Shown here one piece after another: positions 37,610 to 51,326 of a DNA stretch of 64,000 nucleotides (within the stretch, counting starts at the first letter, position 1; each line of letters starts with the position of its first letter). The translations under genes and the position numbers were made by a program. The DNA is from Anadara kagoshimensis (taxonomy: Eukaryota > Mollusca > Bivalvia > Arcoida > Arcidae): positions 22,336,424 to 22,400,423 of the forward strand of contig CM037870.1 of assembly GCA_021292105.1 (NCBI GenBank). Direction: 5' to 3'. The notes under the pieces were generated by a model. That model was not told the origin of the DNA. It worked only from the letters and a program-made list of their open reading frames with translations, and ran no database searches.

Positions 37610-38440
37610 GAATATCTTTCTAGGGTAATTTTTGTGACTAATTATTATTTATTTTATACTTAATCAAATGGTCATTTTTATTTCTTACATAGGAATCAAC
37701 AACAAATCCTGATGATATAGCAACCCCAATATCACTATTTTGTTCCTTTATCACACCTCTATTGAATTTTGCTGTTTTGTCTATTTTTTTTTTATTTTTT
37801 TTTTTTGCTTTGAAAACCTAATGTTTCATCATTAGAGGATATTGAAAAGGTGAAAGAAAACATCAACACCCGTGAAAATAACAATCTGGAGTTGGATCTT
37901 CTAACTGAATAAAGCAAACCAATAGATCTAATGTAAGCACAGATAATCTATATATATAACATGTGATCAAACAATTATGGAAATATTATTTTCAATACTA
38001 GTAGTTGTTCCACCCAAGGAGATTACTGATGAAGAAAATCATTATGTCACCATAACTTTCTTAAATAAAACATTTTACAAAAAAAAAAATCAAAACAATT
38101 TTGGCTAGTTTTTGAAATATTTGAAATTTTTGTGTTAAATTCCAATTAGAATTTCAATGGGAGAAATTAAAAATTGCAATTGGAATCAGTTTCAAATGAA
38201 AATATTTTTGAAAAAAAATCTAAAACAGTTTTTTACTATTATATTTTACATTTATATGTATCTATACCTTGACAATTTAGGGTTGATTTCTCTAATTGGT
38301 GTAACCTCTCATAAATACATGTATATAAAACCAAATGAAGATTGTGCAATAAGGTAATACATTATTAAGTTCAAGCATGTGTTAATCAATATTAACCAGA
38401 ATACATGAGATTGCATGCAAAGGCAATGAAACAATGGTGT
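37610..38440. other. Unique AT-rich region with one exon-like patch
   Basis: Contains T-rich tracts (37780-37806) just before the exon-like patch at 37836-37932, and a 66-codon frame at 38157-38357 that is lysine- and phenylalanine-rich because the DNA is AT-rich. Nothing else recognised. Confidence 0.5.
37836..37932 (+). CDS. Possible exon after strong pyrimidine tract
   Basis: A long T-rich tract and 'catcattag' make a plausible acceptor. The exon would then read in phase 1: a split codon, then DIEKVKENINTRENNNLELD, then LLTE and a TAA at 37910-37912. A donor-like GTAAGC follows at 37933. The charged, helical composition is unlike the surrounding frames. As it stops, it would be a last coding exon. 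No family is recognised and no preceding phase-matched exon was found. Confidence 0.28.
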
Positions 38441-39494
38441 TTTTTAAGCTTACCTGAGCTGTTGCCATCTATCTTCGTCTGTCGTGCATTGTGTGTAAAC
38501 TTTTCACATTTTAATCAACTCTTCCAAAACTACAAAGCCAAATTGGATGATATTTGGCAGTAATGATGTCTAGGTGAGGGGCAAATGAATGGATTATGTC
38601 CTCTTGGGGCCCCATAAAGGGGAAAATTGTGAAAATCTTTAAAAACATCTCTTCTGAACTTACAAGAGATATAGCTTAGATATTTAATTTAAAACACACT
38701 TAGGGCACCTAGTTTCAGATTTGCACAATTCGTAACTGTAGGGGCCAAAATGGGAAGGTACTTAAGGTGGATAATGCTAAACTTAATGTATTTGTCAATA
38801 TATCTTGAAAACTGTAAACATTTTGTATAAGAATGTATATTAGAATATTGTAGGCATTTGCACAACAATAATTTTGATATATAAATGAAGGTCATAGGTT
38901 CAAAGGCCAAGGTCATAGATGCAAACAAATACTGAAATGGTTGATTATCTCAAAAACTATAAACTTTTTGTATAGGCATGTATATTGGAATATTGTAGGC
39001 ACTGGCCTAATGATCATTTTGATATATGAATAAAGGTCATAGGTTCAAAGGTCATAGGCATATACATTGGAATATTGTAAGTATTGGCCTAACAATCATT
39101 TTGATATATAGATTAAGGTCATGGGTTCAAAGGTCAAGGTCACAGGTGCAAACAAATACTTAAATGATGAATTATCTCAAAAACTATAAATGTTTGTACA
39201 GGCATGTATATTAGAATATTGTAGGTATTAGTCTAATGAACATTTTGATATATAGATGTTTTAGCTGTTTATAAATATTATATTGTAGCTGGACTTTAGA
39301 TATGTTATATGTTGCATTCTTAGGACAAGTTATAAATACATTTTCAAAAATGCTTGCATATAATTGGCTCTTACTGCTGAAAATTTGGACATTCAGATTC
39401 ATTCTCTTTAATTAATGCCATTGGCCATTAAACCTCTGCATCAGATATGTACTCAGCCTCAGGTGAGCGTTAAGGCCCATGGGCCTCTTGTTTA
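38441..39494. repeat. Long dispersed repeat, bivalve type, inverted ends
   Basis: Its ends are 'agcttacctgag' on the left and 'ctcaggtgagcgttaaggcc' then 'catgggcctcttgttt' on the right, so the termini are inverted relative to each other. I recall the 'aggcccatgggcctctt' terminus as very common in bivalve genomes. The interior has a degenerate tandem structure: 'tgtatattagaatattgtag' recurs near 38834, 38974, 39060 and 39204, with 'aggtcataggttcaaagg' between. Several copies carry extended nuclear-receptor half-sites (TCAAGGTCA). The short frames are non-coding. Confidence 0.6.
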
Positions 39495-40039
39495 AATTAT
39501 TGGATTTCCTTTTTTTTCCTTTTTTTTCTTTTTTGTGAAAGTGAAAATATCATATCATAAGATATTAGTTAATTTAGTGTATCAGTAATATCTATACAAT
39601 ATTACACATAGTATGACGATGTTTTACTGCCTTTTAGATTGTTCATAGTTTATTGTAAGTTCCATAAATTATTACTCTATAAAGTGTAATCATCTGTTCA
39701 TAATTACAGGTTGACACGTTAATCCTACTAATTAACTAATATATGAAAAAGAAGCAGTAGCATGGTTCTAGTGAAGCATAAGAAATGTGTAGTTATCGTT
39801 ACATCAAGGCTTATTTGAATATTTATTAGACATTTTGTTTTAAAATCTTCTGACTTAGTTTGTCAGTTTGCTTGCAAACGTCTTTGGTTTTCTCTGGGTA
39901 CTCCAGTTTCTTCTACCTTCCCAGAACTGGCCATCTCCATATAAGTTACTTCAGGAATAAATCACAATTGCCTCACCTTTATCCATTCTTGTTTAAAAAT
40001 CTGGCTCTTGTATCTCTTCTTTGTTCTACTATTTATACT
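39495..40039. other. Unique spacer
   Basis: AT-rich sequence leading into the 37-bp array. No gene or element end recognised. Confidence 0.5.
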
Positions 40040-41425
40040 GTGATGTTTAGGAAGCTGGGTTTGGCGTTCCTACTGTATGATGTTTAGGAAGCTGGGTTTG
40101 GCGTTCCTACTGTATGATGTTCAGGAAGCTGGGTTTGGCGTTCCTATTGTATGATGTTCAGGAAGCTGGGTTTGGCGTTCCTATTGTATGATGTTCAGGA
40201 AGCTGGGTTTGGCGTTCCTACTGTATGATGTTTAGGAAGCTGGGTTTGGCGTTCCTACTGTATGATGTTTAGGAAGCTGGGTTTGGCTTTCCTACTGTAT
40301 GATGTTTAGGAAGCTGGGTTTGGCGTTCCTACTGTATGATGTTTAGGAAGCTGGGTTTGGCGTTCCTACTGTATGATGTTTAGGAAGCTGGGTTTGGCGT
40401 TCCTACTGTATGATGTTTAGGAAGCAGGGTTTGGCGTTCCTACTGTATGATGTTTAGGAAGCTGGGTTTGGCGTTCCTACTGTATGATGTTTAGGAAGCT
40501 GGGTTTGGCGTTCCTACTGTATGATGTTTAGGAAGCTGGGTTTGGCGTTCCTACTGTATGATGTTTAGGAAGCGGGGTTTGGCGTTCCTACTGTATGATG
40601 TTCAGGAAGCTGGGTTTGGCGTTCCTACTGTATGATGTGTTTAGGAAGCGGGGTTTGGCTTTCCTACTGTATGATGTTCAGGAAGCTGGGTTTGGCGTTC
40701 CTACTGTATGATGTTCAGGAAGCGGGGTTTGGCGTTTCTACTGTATGGTGTTTAGGAAGCTGGGTTTGGCGTTCCTACTGTATGATGTTTAGGAAGCGGG
40801 GTTTGGCGTTCCTACTGTATGGTGTTTAGGAAGTTGAGTTTGGCGTTCCTACTGTATGATGTTTGGGAAGCTGGGTTTGGCGTGTTTAGGAAGCGGGGTT
40901 TGGCGTTCCTACTGTATGGTGTTCAGGAAGCGGGGTTTGGCATTCCTACTGTATGATGTTCAGGAAGCGGGGTTTGGTGTTCCTATTGTATGATGTTCAG
41001 GAAGCGGGGTTTGGCGTTCCTATTGCATGATGTTCAGAAAGCTGGGTTTGGCGTTCCTACTGTATGATGTTCAGGAAGCTGGGTTTGGCGTTCCTACTGT
41101 ATGATGTTCAGGAAGCGGGGTTTGGCGTTCCTACTGTATGATGTTCAGGAAGCTGGGTTTGGCGTTCCTACTGTATGATGTTCAGGAAGCGGGTTTGGCG
41201 TTCCTACTGTATGATGTTCAGGAAGCTGGGTTTGGCGTTCCTACTGTATGATGTTCAGGAAGCTGGGTTTGGCGTTCCTACTGTATGATGTTCAGGAAGC
41301 TGGGTTTGGCGTTCCTACTGTATGATGTTCAGGAAGCTGGGTTTGGCGTTCCTACTGTATAATGTTCAGGAAGCCAGGTTTGGCATTCCTACTGTATGGT
41401 GTTCAGGAAGCAGGGTTTGGATTCT
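40040..41425. repeat. 37-bp minisatellite array (second, unrelated)
   Basis: About 37 copies of a 37-bp unit (tgatgtttaggaagctgggt + ttggcgttcctactgta). The main alternatives are tttagg/ttcagg and gctggg/gcgggg. The 'ttcagg' form dominates to the right of about 40900. One copy near 40870 is shortened. The monomer is unrelated to the 37-bp array at the window start despite the same period. Confidence 0.96.
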
Positions 41426-41667
41426 AGGATTCTATCTGGTACAATTGAGCTGCATTAAACAGAAAAAAACTTTCTTTCTGAGTGCCAGGCTAAAGCATAA
41501 ATAATTCACTACATGGATAAGGCCTTCTCTGAATCTGCCACTGAGTTTTACTACTAAAATACTTATCATAACTTGAGGTAAACCCTCTGTTTTATAAAAA
41601 TTATGTTTTTATTATGAATTAAATATTTTATTTCTTAATTAAGAATTAAGAATGTTGAAATTAAATT

Positions 41668-43655
41668 TTTGGGTCAACAAAAACTACAAGAATCATACAC
41701 TACATATCTCACAAAATGAAAGGGTCAACAAAAACTACAAGAATTATACACTACATATCTCACAAAATGAAAGGGTCAACAAAAACTACAAGAATTATAC
41801 ACTACATATCTCACAAAATGAAAGGGTCAACAAAAACTACAAGAATTATACACTACATGTCTCACAAAATGAAAGGGTCAACAAAAACTACAAGAATTAT
41901 ACACTACATATCTCACAAAATGAAAGGGTCAACAAAAACTACAAGAATTATACACTACATATCTCACAAAATGAAAGGGTCAACAAAAACTACAAGAATT
42001 ATACACTACATATCTCACAAAATTAAAGGTCAACAAAAACTACAAGAATTATACACTACATATCTCACAAAATGAAAGGGTCAACAAAACCTACAAGAAT
42101 TATACACTACATATCTCACAAAATGAAAGGGTCAACAAAAACTACAAGAATTATACACTACATATCTCACAAAATGAAAGGGTCAACAAAAACTACAAGA
42201 ATTATACACTACATATCTCACAAAATGAAAGGGTCAACAAAAACTACAAGAATTATACACTACATATCTCACAAAATGAAAGGGTCAACAAAAACTACAA
42301 GAATTATACACTACATATCTCACAAAATGAAAGGGTCAACAAAAACTACAAGAATTATACACTACATGTCTCACAAAATGAAAGGGTCAACAAAAACTAC
42401 AAGAATTATACACTACATGTCTCACAAAATGAAAGGGTCAACAAAAACTACAAGAATTATACACTACATATCTCACAAAATGAAAGGGTCAACAAAAACT
42501 ACAAGAATTATACACTACATATCTCACAAAATGAAAGGGTCAACAAAAACTACAAGAATTATACACTACATGTCTCACAAAATGAAAGGGTCAACAAAAA
42601 CTACAAGAATTATACACTACATGTCTCACAAAATGAAAGGGTCAACAAAACTACAAGAATTATACACTACATGTCTCACAAAATGAAAGGGTCAACAAAA
42701 ACTACAAGAATTATACACTACATGTCTCACAAAATGAAAGGGTCAACAAAAACTACAAGAATTATACACTACATATCTCACAAAATGAAAGGGTCAACAA
42801 AAACTACAAGAATTATACACTACATATCTCACAAAATGAAAGGGTCAACAAAAACTACAAGAATTATACACTACATATCTCACAAAATGAAAGGGTCAAC
42901 AAAAACTACAAGAATTATACACTACATATCTCACAAAATGAAAGGGTCAACAAAAACTACAAGAATTATACACTACATATCTCACAAAATGAAAGGGTCA
43001 ACAAAAACTACAAGAATTATACACTACATATCTCACAAAATGAAAGGGTCAACAAAAACTACAAGAATTATACACTACATGTCTCACAAAATGAAAGGGT
43101 CAACAAAAACTACAAGAATTATACACTACATATCTCACAAAATGAAAGGGTCAACAAAAACTACAAGAATTATACACTACATATCTCACAAAATGAAAGG
43201 GTCAACAAAAACTACAAGAATTATACACTACATGTCTCACAAAATGAAAGGGTCAACAAAAACTACAAGAATTATACACTACATGTCTCACAAAATGAAA
43301 GGGTCAACAAAAACTACAAGAATTATACACTACATATCTCACAAAATGAAAGGGTCAACAAAAACTACAAGAATTATACACTACATGTCTCACAAAATGA
43401 AAGGGTCAACAAAAACTACAAGAATTATACACTACATATCTCACAAAATGAAAGGGTCAACAAAAACTACAAGAATTATACACTACATATCTCACAAAAT
43501 GAAAGGGTCAACAAAAACTACAAGAATTATACACTACATATCTCACAAAATGAAAGGGTCAACAAAAACTACAAGAATTATACACTACATATCTCACAAA
43601 ATTAAAGGGTCAACAAAAACTACAAGAATACACTACATATCTCACAAAATGAAAA
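41668..43655. repeat. 51-bp minisatellite array, highly homogeneous
   Basis: About 39 copies of a 51-bp unit (aaaaactacaagaattatac, actacatatctcacaaaatg, aaagggtcaac). Copies are nearly identical except for a two-state site (catatctc or catgtctc) and rare single-base losses. Because 51 is a multiple of three, a 331-codon frame with 17-residue repeats (MKGSTKTTRIIHYISHK) is open, and a second frame (VNKNYKNYTLHISQNER) is equally open. That both are open argues against selection on either. The plus strand is strongly A-rich. It begins only about 240 bp after the preceding array. Confidence 0.97.
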
Positions 43656-43708
43656 AAAAATCATAATATAAATCATTTTCATTAAGTAATATAATGAAGT
43701 ACTTGTGT

Positions 43709-43858
43709 AGGATTACAGAAAATCCAGGAACGATTTGCTCGATATCCTATCAAATTATCTGTATTTAAATAGATTATTCAAGTTGGGTAAAACCGTCTGT
43801 TTTGTGTAATATTGTACACCATATGCCAAGTTGTAAATAAATAAAGTCTTGTTTTTTT
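43709..43858 (+). mobile_element. Possible LINE 3'-end fragment
   Basis: One frame reads QKIQERFARYPIKLSVFK before a stop, reminiscent of the region after the reverse-transcriptase domain in non-LTR elements. About 60 bp later comes 'gtaaataaataaagtcttg' and a T tract, like a LINE tail with AATAAA. The overlapping frame (DYRKSRNDLLDILSNYLYL...) is open for 32 codons and ends just before. Only this short end could be recognised, and a chance match or a host last exon remains possible. Confidence 0.27.
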
Positions 43859-46800
43859 CTCATATCTAATTACAAAGTCATAAAGTTTTAAGTTTGTACA
43901 AATGAAGTTTAAGTAGGTACAAGAAATGTAAGCTTCATGTTTTTATGAGAATTCACCTCATGCTGGGGATGTTCTTGTGAATTATCTGATAATACTCTCC
44001 CTAATGAGAAACATACTTTATGCAGCCTTAGTGTGTAGCTGTTAATTTATTGTTATTTGTTTTTCATTGGCAGAAGTTGTATTTTTGTCACTGACAAAAT
44101 TCCATATGCCACCTAGTATTAATGAACATTTATGATAATGTTGAGCTTTCTAATCAAGAAATCTTGATAATATTAGCAATAAAATGTATAATGCCACAAA
44201 TTAAAAACTCTGATATATCTGGCATGATTAGGTCATATATGTTAGTCATTGTATAGTGTACGTAAGAATCAGGAATACAGCTACAGGTTCATAGGTTTGA
44301 ATGGTGAAGATGAAAATCTCTGTACAATAACATTACATTTGATACAGTGGAATGTCACCAAACTTAAAATATAAGAATCAAATTTGCAACTGAAAAACAT
44401 GTACTTGGCAAAAGCTAACTCAATCAAGAACATGATGCAATACAAGTTAATTATAGAAATAAGGCAACAAACGACAAACACATACTGGAAACACTGATTA
44501 TAAAATTAGTGTTGTTTGATGGACATTTTTGAAAGGAAGAAGTATGTTGAATTAGGAAATCAAAGGTTCAAGGTGGTAGTAAGGTTTCAATAAAATTCTG
44601 ATGAGGCGCAGTGACATATATTTTATGAACATTGCTTTAACTGATTCAAGATAAACGTAAAAAATTTTCTTGAAACAGTCTTCAAGGTGAAGATCACATT
44701 CTGTTTAGCGTGTGTTTGTCCGTATAGGTGCATCAAATGCTAATTAACTCTTTCAGCTTATCAGAACATTAAGTTTTAAAACCTGACATAAGTTGGAATA
44801 ATACCATGACAATGAACAATAGCATTTATTACCTCATATTGTTTTTTTTTAAATATACGTATATCAATGCAACAACTGGATCTGCTGCAATGCAGTGGTA
44901 AATTGCTTTGTCAATGCTAGAATACAAAGTTCAATAACCAATCGTATGCTAATTTGACCTTGGTATACATGGCATCGAAAATGCCAAAAACAAAGGAACC
45001 AGACTGGACTCCTCCAATAAAGAATTGTGGATACCTTTATTAAAAAATATACAGGTGTAAAATAAGTACTAATAGTAAAACATGTGTATGTAATTCACTT
45101 AAAACTTGGATTTTTCAAACTCTTACCATACTATATATATACGAGACTTCCATGTCTTTTAGCTTTTATTCAAAGTGTTTGGCCCAGAATTTCTACTATG
45201 CCACCAAGCTGACTGTATTGAGCACATAGAGAGCTAGCTAGCTGTAGACAGATGTAGAATGCATTAGTGATGCTATTTGAGAATGTTAATTGTCCATATG
45301 ACAACTAGTCAGGTAAAATAAACATGTGTAACATTAATATCCCTAATTACTTTGTGAGCTTATAATTATTGGCTTGTGTTTCATGTTTATCAATAAAATC
45401 TACTAGGAACATTATGGGAATGTTTGTATATACATCATGTATTACTGGGAAATAATAGCCTCAATATGAACATGATTAAATCCATTGCAGGTTGTTTATA
45501 ATCCAAAGCTTATCCCGTTGGCATAGCAAACTGTTTTTAAGAAAAGGCATAATTTTGAAAAGTAAAATTGCAATGCGTGTTTCAGAAGTTTGTTCCATAA
45601 TTAAGACTAGAATTTGATTTAGAGTGCATAATTAAATTCGTAATTTTTACTTCCAGTAGAACTTTGTGTTTTCTTCAACACTACAGACTCAAGTTTGTGA
45701 CATTTAATTGTTTGTCCAAAAACCATTTAAGTGCATCTGGATAATGGCAGTACAATATTTTGCAATTTTTTATGTTATAATAAAACCATGGTATCTTGTA
45801 CTTGGTCTTACTTTCCAGATACACAAGACCACAAGAAATATGCTGCCATATTATAGGCGAATTTTTGAATTAAAAAAATCTGATTATTGAGATGATAAGG
45901 GCTGAAATAAGTGACATTATAACCTGTTTTTATTGTAACATAAAAATCTAATTAAAAAAATAAATAAAAGCTGTATTGGAGAATTGTTGTATGCATTCCT
46001 CATTATGACCAAATTTATATTTTCAATCCAAAATAGAAATAGTAAAGAAGGGACAACAAGGTTGATAAAAATCACATGTTTGGAAGTCAGTGTAGTACTT
46101 AGTGCCTTTAAGTCGACGGCTTAGCTCTGACACGTTACAGCTTGTTAGGTACTGCTAAAATATACATTGATTAATTTACTTATCTCTTGTCTACCCAAGC
46201 ATCTGCAACATTAGCTAATCAACAGTAACATCGTTCTCAGACTGTGGCTAATTTCAAACGCATTAAAATGAAAACCATGAAGTTGACACGCAGCTATAGG
46301 AGTGTAGAGATGCCTTCCAGTTGATTTAATCATTAAATTAGTTTGATGGTTAAGGTTTATGTTTTTTCCTCCAAGATAATTGCCAGTTTTTTCTCACTTA
46401 CTATATTTTTAAAAAGTAATTAAAGTGCCTAGTCTGTGAGTTGATTTTCTCAGTTTTCAGTTCACCTGGTCCAAAGGCATTTTCCATTGAACCCCTTTAT
46501 TTAGTTGATAGGTGACCCAATACAGTCACATGCCAGTAAACTGATTACAATCAAAGTTCATTACTTATATTTACAACCCTGTACACATTTTTATTGCATT
46601 TATAGTTTATTATGAGGTAATCAAACATAACTTTAATCATGTGTATTGCAGTTTGTTTACAAACATTCTGACTGTGTTTACAAAAAAATGGTGCAGCCAG
46701 GTTTATGTGATATCTAAAAAAAGTGAGTCTTACCTGAAACAATCAATTTATCAGAAAGTATACAGTGGCAATAATTATCAATATAAAAGTTGCCTAGACC

Positions 46801-47565
46801 TAATTCTGCAGAGAATAAACTAAAACCAAAATGGAAAATGGACTGATTACCATGTGTCTATATGTCCCTTGTGTGAGGTCTGACCAGCAACAGATTTATA
46901 CTGTCATTTTTACTAAATACATAACATATAAAGTAACTCCATTATCTAGTAATAATATTTTGTTATTCGTTTGTAGTGGACAACATTTAAGAATTGTAAT
47001 TGTAAATTAAAATATATTAAAAAATATTTTGTTTTAAATTCTCATGTACCCGTATGGTTTGGTGTGTATAAAAATGTATGTTTCCATGAAAATCGGAAAT
47101 TCCTGTACAATACTGACTTTATACTACACTATGTCAAAGAGAACACTTATCTTTATGATGTATGCTAATGTTTTTAGTTATAAATTGATACTACAATAAT
47201 AACACTTTTCCAAGAAAAACATTGGTTTTTTAGTAATTACAGATTCATTTGATATTTGTGGCATACAAGGTTTTCAATTTTTAAGTTAATTAACTATTCC
47301 AAATATAGCTAAAATGTAATGAATAAAAGATTATGTTTCTTAATAATAGTTTTTGTAGAACTAGCTGTGATTTGTAATTTGTTTTAAAATTAAATATCTG
47401 ACTTGTTAAGGAATGCTATATTGACTTTAATTAACAAGAGATAGCAGCAGTGTAGTATCACTTAGATGTTTGATTAAGTTTTGGTTTACAGGAACTTTAA
47501 GGAAATGTTCTGAAATATTTTTAACAATACATCAATACTAGCTAATAGAGTGAAATAGATTAAAT
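43859..47565. other. Unique AT-rich region, no clear gene
   Basis: Single-copy sequence. One exon-like patch at 44921-45043 is listed separately. Frames at 44281-44481, 45708-45890 and 46551-46823 (both strands) are short and have the composition of random AT-rich DNA. No transposon ends recognised. Confidence 0.5.
44921..45043 (+). CDS. Possible terminal exon, unknown
   Basis: After a plausible acceptor (gctttgtcaatgctag) an open stretch of 40 codons runs NTKFNNQSYANLTLVYMASK, then MPKTKEPDWTPPIKNCGYLY, and stops at TAA. An internal ATG (44969) has a usable context (tacATGG), so a 24-codon independent small frame is an alternative. No family is recognised and no upstream partner exon was found. 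Confidence 0.22.
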   Translation, partial: NTKFNNQSYANLTLVYMASKMPKTKEPDWTPPIKNCGYLY

Positions 47566-49255
47566 GAAAAAGGAAAATGTGTACTGATTGTGGAATAGTG
47601 TGGCATTGATGATCATGTGTACTGATTGTGGAGTAGTCTGGCATTGATGATCATGTGTACTGATTGTGGAATAGTGTGGCATTGATGATCATGTGTACTG
47701 ATTGTGGAATAGTGTGGCATTGATGATCATGTGTACTGATTGTAGAATAGTGTGACATTGATGATCATGTGTACTGATTGTGGAATAGTGTGGCATTGAT
47801 GATCATGTGTACTGATTGTGGAGTAGTGTGGCATTGATGATCATGTGTACTGATTGTAGAATAGTGTGGCATTGATGATCATGTGTACTGATTGTGGAAT
47901 AGTGTGGCATTGATGATCATGTGTACTGATTGTGGAATAGTGTGGCATTGATGATCATGTGTACTGATTGTGGAGTAGTGTGGCATTGATGATCATGTGT
48001 ACTGTACTGATTGTGGAGTAGTGTGCCATTAATGTTCCAGTGTACCGATTGTGGAATAGTCTGGCATTGAGGATCATGTGTACTGATTGTGGAGTAGTGT
48101 GACATTGATGATCCAGTGTACTGAATGTGGAGTAGTCTGGCATTGATGTTCATGTGTACCGATTGTGGAATAGTCTGGCATTGAGGATCATGTGTACTGA
48201 TTGTGGAGTAGTGTGACATTGATGATCCAGTGTACTGATTGTGGAATAGTCCGGCATTGATGTTCATGTGTACCGATTGTGGAATAGTCTGGCATTGAGG
48301 ATCATGTGTACTGATTGTGGAGTAGTGTGCCATTAATGTTCCAGTGTACTGATTGTGGAGTAGTGTGCCATTAATGATCCAGTGTACTGATTGTGGAGTA
48401 GTGTGCCATTAATGTTCCAGTGTACTGATTGTGGAGTAGTGTGCCATTAATGTTCCAGTGTACTGATTGTGGAGTAGTGTATGATCCAGTGTACTGATTG
48501 TGGAATAGTCTGGCATTGAGGATCATGTGTACTGATTGTGGAGTAGTGTGCCATTAATGATCCAGTGTACTGATTGTGGAGTAGTGTGCCATTAATGTTC
48601 CAGTGTACTGATTGTGGAGTAGTCTGGCATTGATGATCAGTGTACTGATTGTAGAATAGTGTGACATTAATGATCCAGTGCACTGATTGTGGAGTAGTGT
48701 ATGATCCAGTGTACTGATTGTGGAATAGTGTGGCATTTAGTGTACTGATTGTGGAATAGTGTGGCATTGATGATCATGTGTACTGATTGTGGGATAGTCT
48801 GGCATTGAGGATCATGTGTACTGATTGTGGAGTAGTGTGCCATTAATGTTCCAGTGTACTGATTGTGGAGTAGTCTGGCATTGATGATCAGTGTACTGAT
48901 TGTAGAATAGTGTGACATTAATGATCCAGTGCACTGATTGTGGAGTAGTGTATGATCCAGTGTACTGATTGTGGAATAGTGTGGCATTTAGTGTACTGAT
49001 TGTGAAATAGTCTGGCATTGATGATCCATTGTACAAATTGTGGAATAGTCTGGTATTGATGATCTATTTAATAAATTGTGGAATAGTCTGGTATTGATGA
49101 TCCAGTGTACAAATTGTGGAATGAGTGTGGCATTTAGTGTACTGATTGTGGAATAGTCTGGCATTGATGATCATGTGTACAGATTGTGGAATAGTCTGGC
49201 ATTAGTGGTCAAGTATATTAATTTTGGAATAGTGGGTCAATAATGATCCAAGTAT
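47566..49255. repeat. 38-bp minisatellite array
   Basis: About 43 copies of a 38-bp unit (tgtggaatagtgtggcattg + atgatcatgtgtactgat). The left third is uniform. The middle and right carry mixed variants (gagtagtgtgccattaatgt, tccagtgtac, shortened units near 48470 and 48690). A block of about 250 bp around 48600-48760 recurs near 48870-49010, with the same shortened units in the same order. Copies after 49020 decay. Confidence 0.95.
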
Positions 49256-50786
49256 ACTGATCGACCATTAAAATATCCCTAAATCCTGCAACAGTGCCAA
49301 ACTAACAAAGGTATAACGGTGATTTCATTGTTATTACAACTTGATGTAAATTTTGATAATATTATGGCATGTATTGCTCAATCCTTACAAATAAATGAAT
49401 CTTCTCTTAATATACATGATTATTTAATTATTTTATTATTATCTTTCCTAATCCATTCTACCAGACCATCTTTAAACCATGCATTTTTCTAAACCCTATT
49501 TGTCTAGACATCCCAGTCATATTTGATTAACACTAGGACACATTGTCTGTATCATGGTGTAAGCATTTATATAAGTATTCCTAATAATTATTGAGAATTT
49601 TTCCAAAAGGATATTTTGCAATTGTTCAATAATTAAAAGGTGTCAACTAAAATCTTTGACAACAATCAAAGGGGGATTGATCCTACAACTAATGACCATT
49701 TTTCTAAAATGAGAGTTACTTCCCTTTGTTTTAGCACTTCCGATTTTCTGCTAGCTAGCAAATTTAGTGGTTTCTGTCAAACAAATCCCATTTTTGAAGT
49801 CTATAATAGAAAAATACCTCAACCATATGTCATAACTTAATACATGTGTATATCTCTTTCAACTGTATACTAGGTTGCCTGGAATATTGAGAAAGTTTTT
49901 GACGTTCAACATTAGCTAGGAACTGGAAGACCCAAGAAAACTGACAAAAATCACCTTACTGAATTGAGGTTTGGTTATTTGACCAATAAAAGTTAAAACT
50001 GGAATTAGAAAAATCAAAACCTGATGAAATTAAGATGTAGAGTTAATTTGTATGTAAAAACCCTGAATTGAAAGATTTTTCAGAGGGATAATGATCCAAA
50101 CTGCCATGATCAGCAGTTATTTTAAGGGGTTTAGGCCCAAAATGGGGGTATTTTGGACATATTAGTTATAGTCAAAAACTAAACTTGATAAGATTTCTAA
50201 AACCATTTATGTTAAAAATTTGATCCTTGTAAAACAGTACATACATTAATTGTATAATTTTGGGACCATACACATGCCATAGTGTAATGGTTTATTTTAT
50301 CCCCATGAAATGTTTTCCTAGCATAATATTTTATTGTGAGATTTGTTCCATGGATAGTCCTTGTGGTAAAATTAAGAAATATTGTAAGTTATAGGCAAGA
50401 TATAATATATAAGGTGAGTTGTTAGGTTAGTTGATTGTAATGGAATATGTATACATCTGAGCCAATAAGATAATACCACCTGTGTCCGTACCATTACAAT
50501 TGATAAAATCACAGATTGATCGCTAATTGATCAGATTACTTCAGAATGGCAAATACCACCTCTCAAAATAATTAATTTTTATTGATTTCTTGTGTAATTT
50601 GTACTTGTATTACACGAGATGCCAAGAACTGCAAGTTAAATTAAGCGGATTTTCTGACGCGAGAGACTTTGATTATTTGTGTATAATAAATAATAAACTA
50701 TAAATAATTGCTTATATATAAATATTTAAACATCTTAGAATATTTTCAGCATTACACTTGATTATAAGCACATTATGTATATGAGC
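49256..50786. other. Unique AT-rich region
   Basis: No gene recognised. A 67-codon frame at 49640-49840 opens only with GTG and has no supporting context. Confidence 0.5.
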
Positions 50787-51302
50787 TTAAAGAGTACCTG
50801 TAACGAAAAATTTTATTTTATATATTTGTTAAATATTTAAATATCACAATAGCAAAATTGATGTCCAAATAAGAAAGTTATAGCAGTTTGAAGGCCTTGA
50901 ATTTGGTCCTTTCTGGGTACCTGTAAGTGAAACGACCCATATCGAGACTGATCCATTTGTAACTATCAGTACAACTAATGCTGATGTAGCAACGCATGGT
51001 ATGATGAATGGACAAAAAATTAACTACTTTGGCGTTCATCTGTATATGTCATATAATTTGTCATTTTTTGGGGAAGAAATAGACAACCTTAAAATTGATG
51101 AAATTGGCGTTTAGCTGTATTTATTTGATCCAGAAACAGACAATATGATGTACTTTACTGAGTGGAAATCCAGAATTTCTGAATGTTAGCCTAGACATAA
51201 CCAAATAAATGCGACAAGTATAAGTTATGAAATATACAAACATTAATTGTTACTTGTTAAAATTTTAAAATAAATTTTAATAAAAAATAATACTTAACCT
51301 GA

Positions 51303-51326
51303 TCAGAGACATATATATGTCTCTGA
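51303..51326. repeat. 24-bp perfect palindrome
   Basis: Reads tcagagacatat and then its exact reverse complement. It lies inside the TTAA-flanked element and could form a cruciform or hairpin. Confidence 0.85.

Noticed and set aside
41668-43655. Repeat-encoded open frames up to 331 codons (MKGSTKTTRIIHYISHK units)
   Set aside because: The monomer is 51 bp and stop-free in two frames, so long frames arise automatically. Two frames are equally intact and the only common variant changes I to M without any pattern of selection.
44281-44481. 66-codon minus-strand frame with membrane-like segments
   Set aside because: Hydrophobicity follows from T-rich codons. No context supports translation.
49640-49840. 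66-codon plus-strand frame
   Set aside because: It opens only with GTG, which is not a normal eukaryotic start, and contains an acceptor-like tract in the middle. No family recognised.
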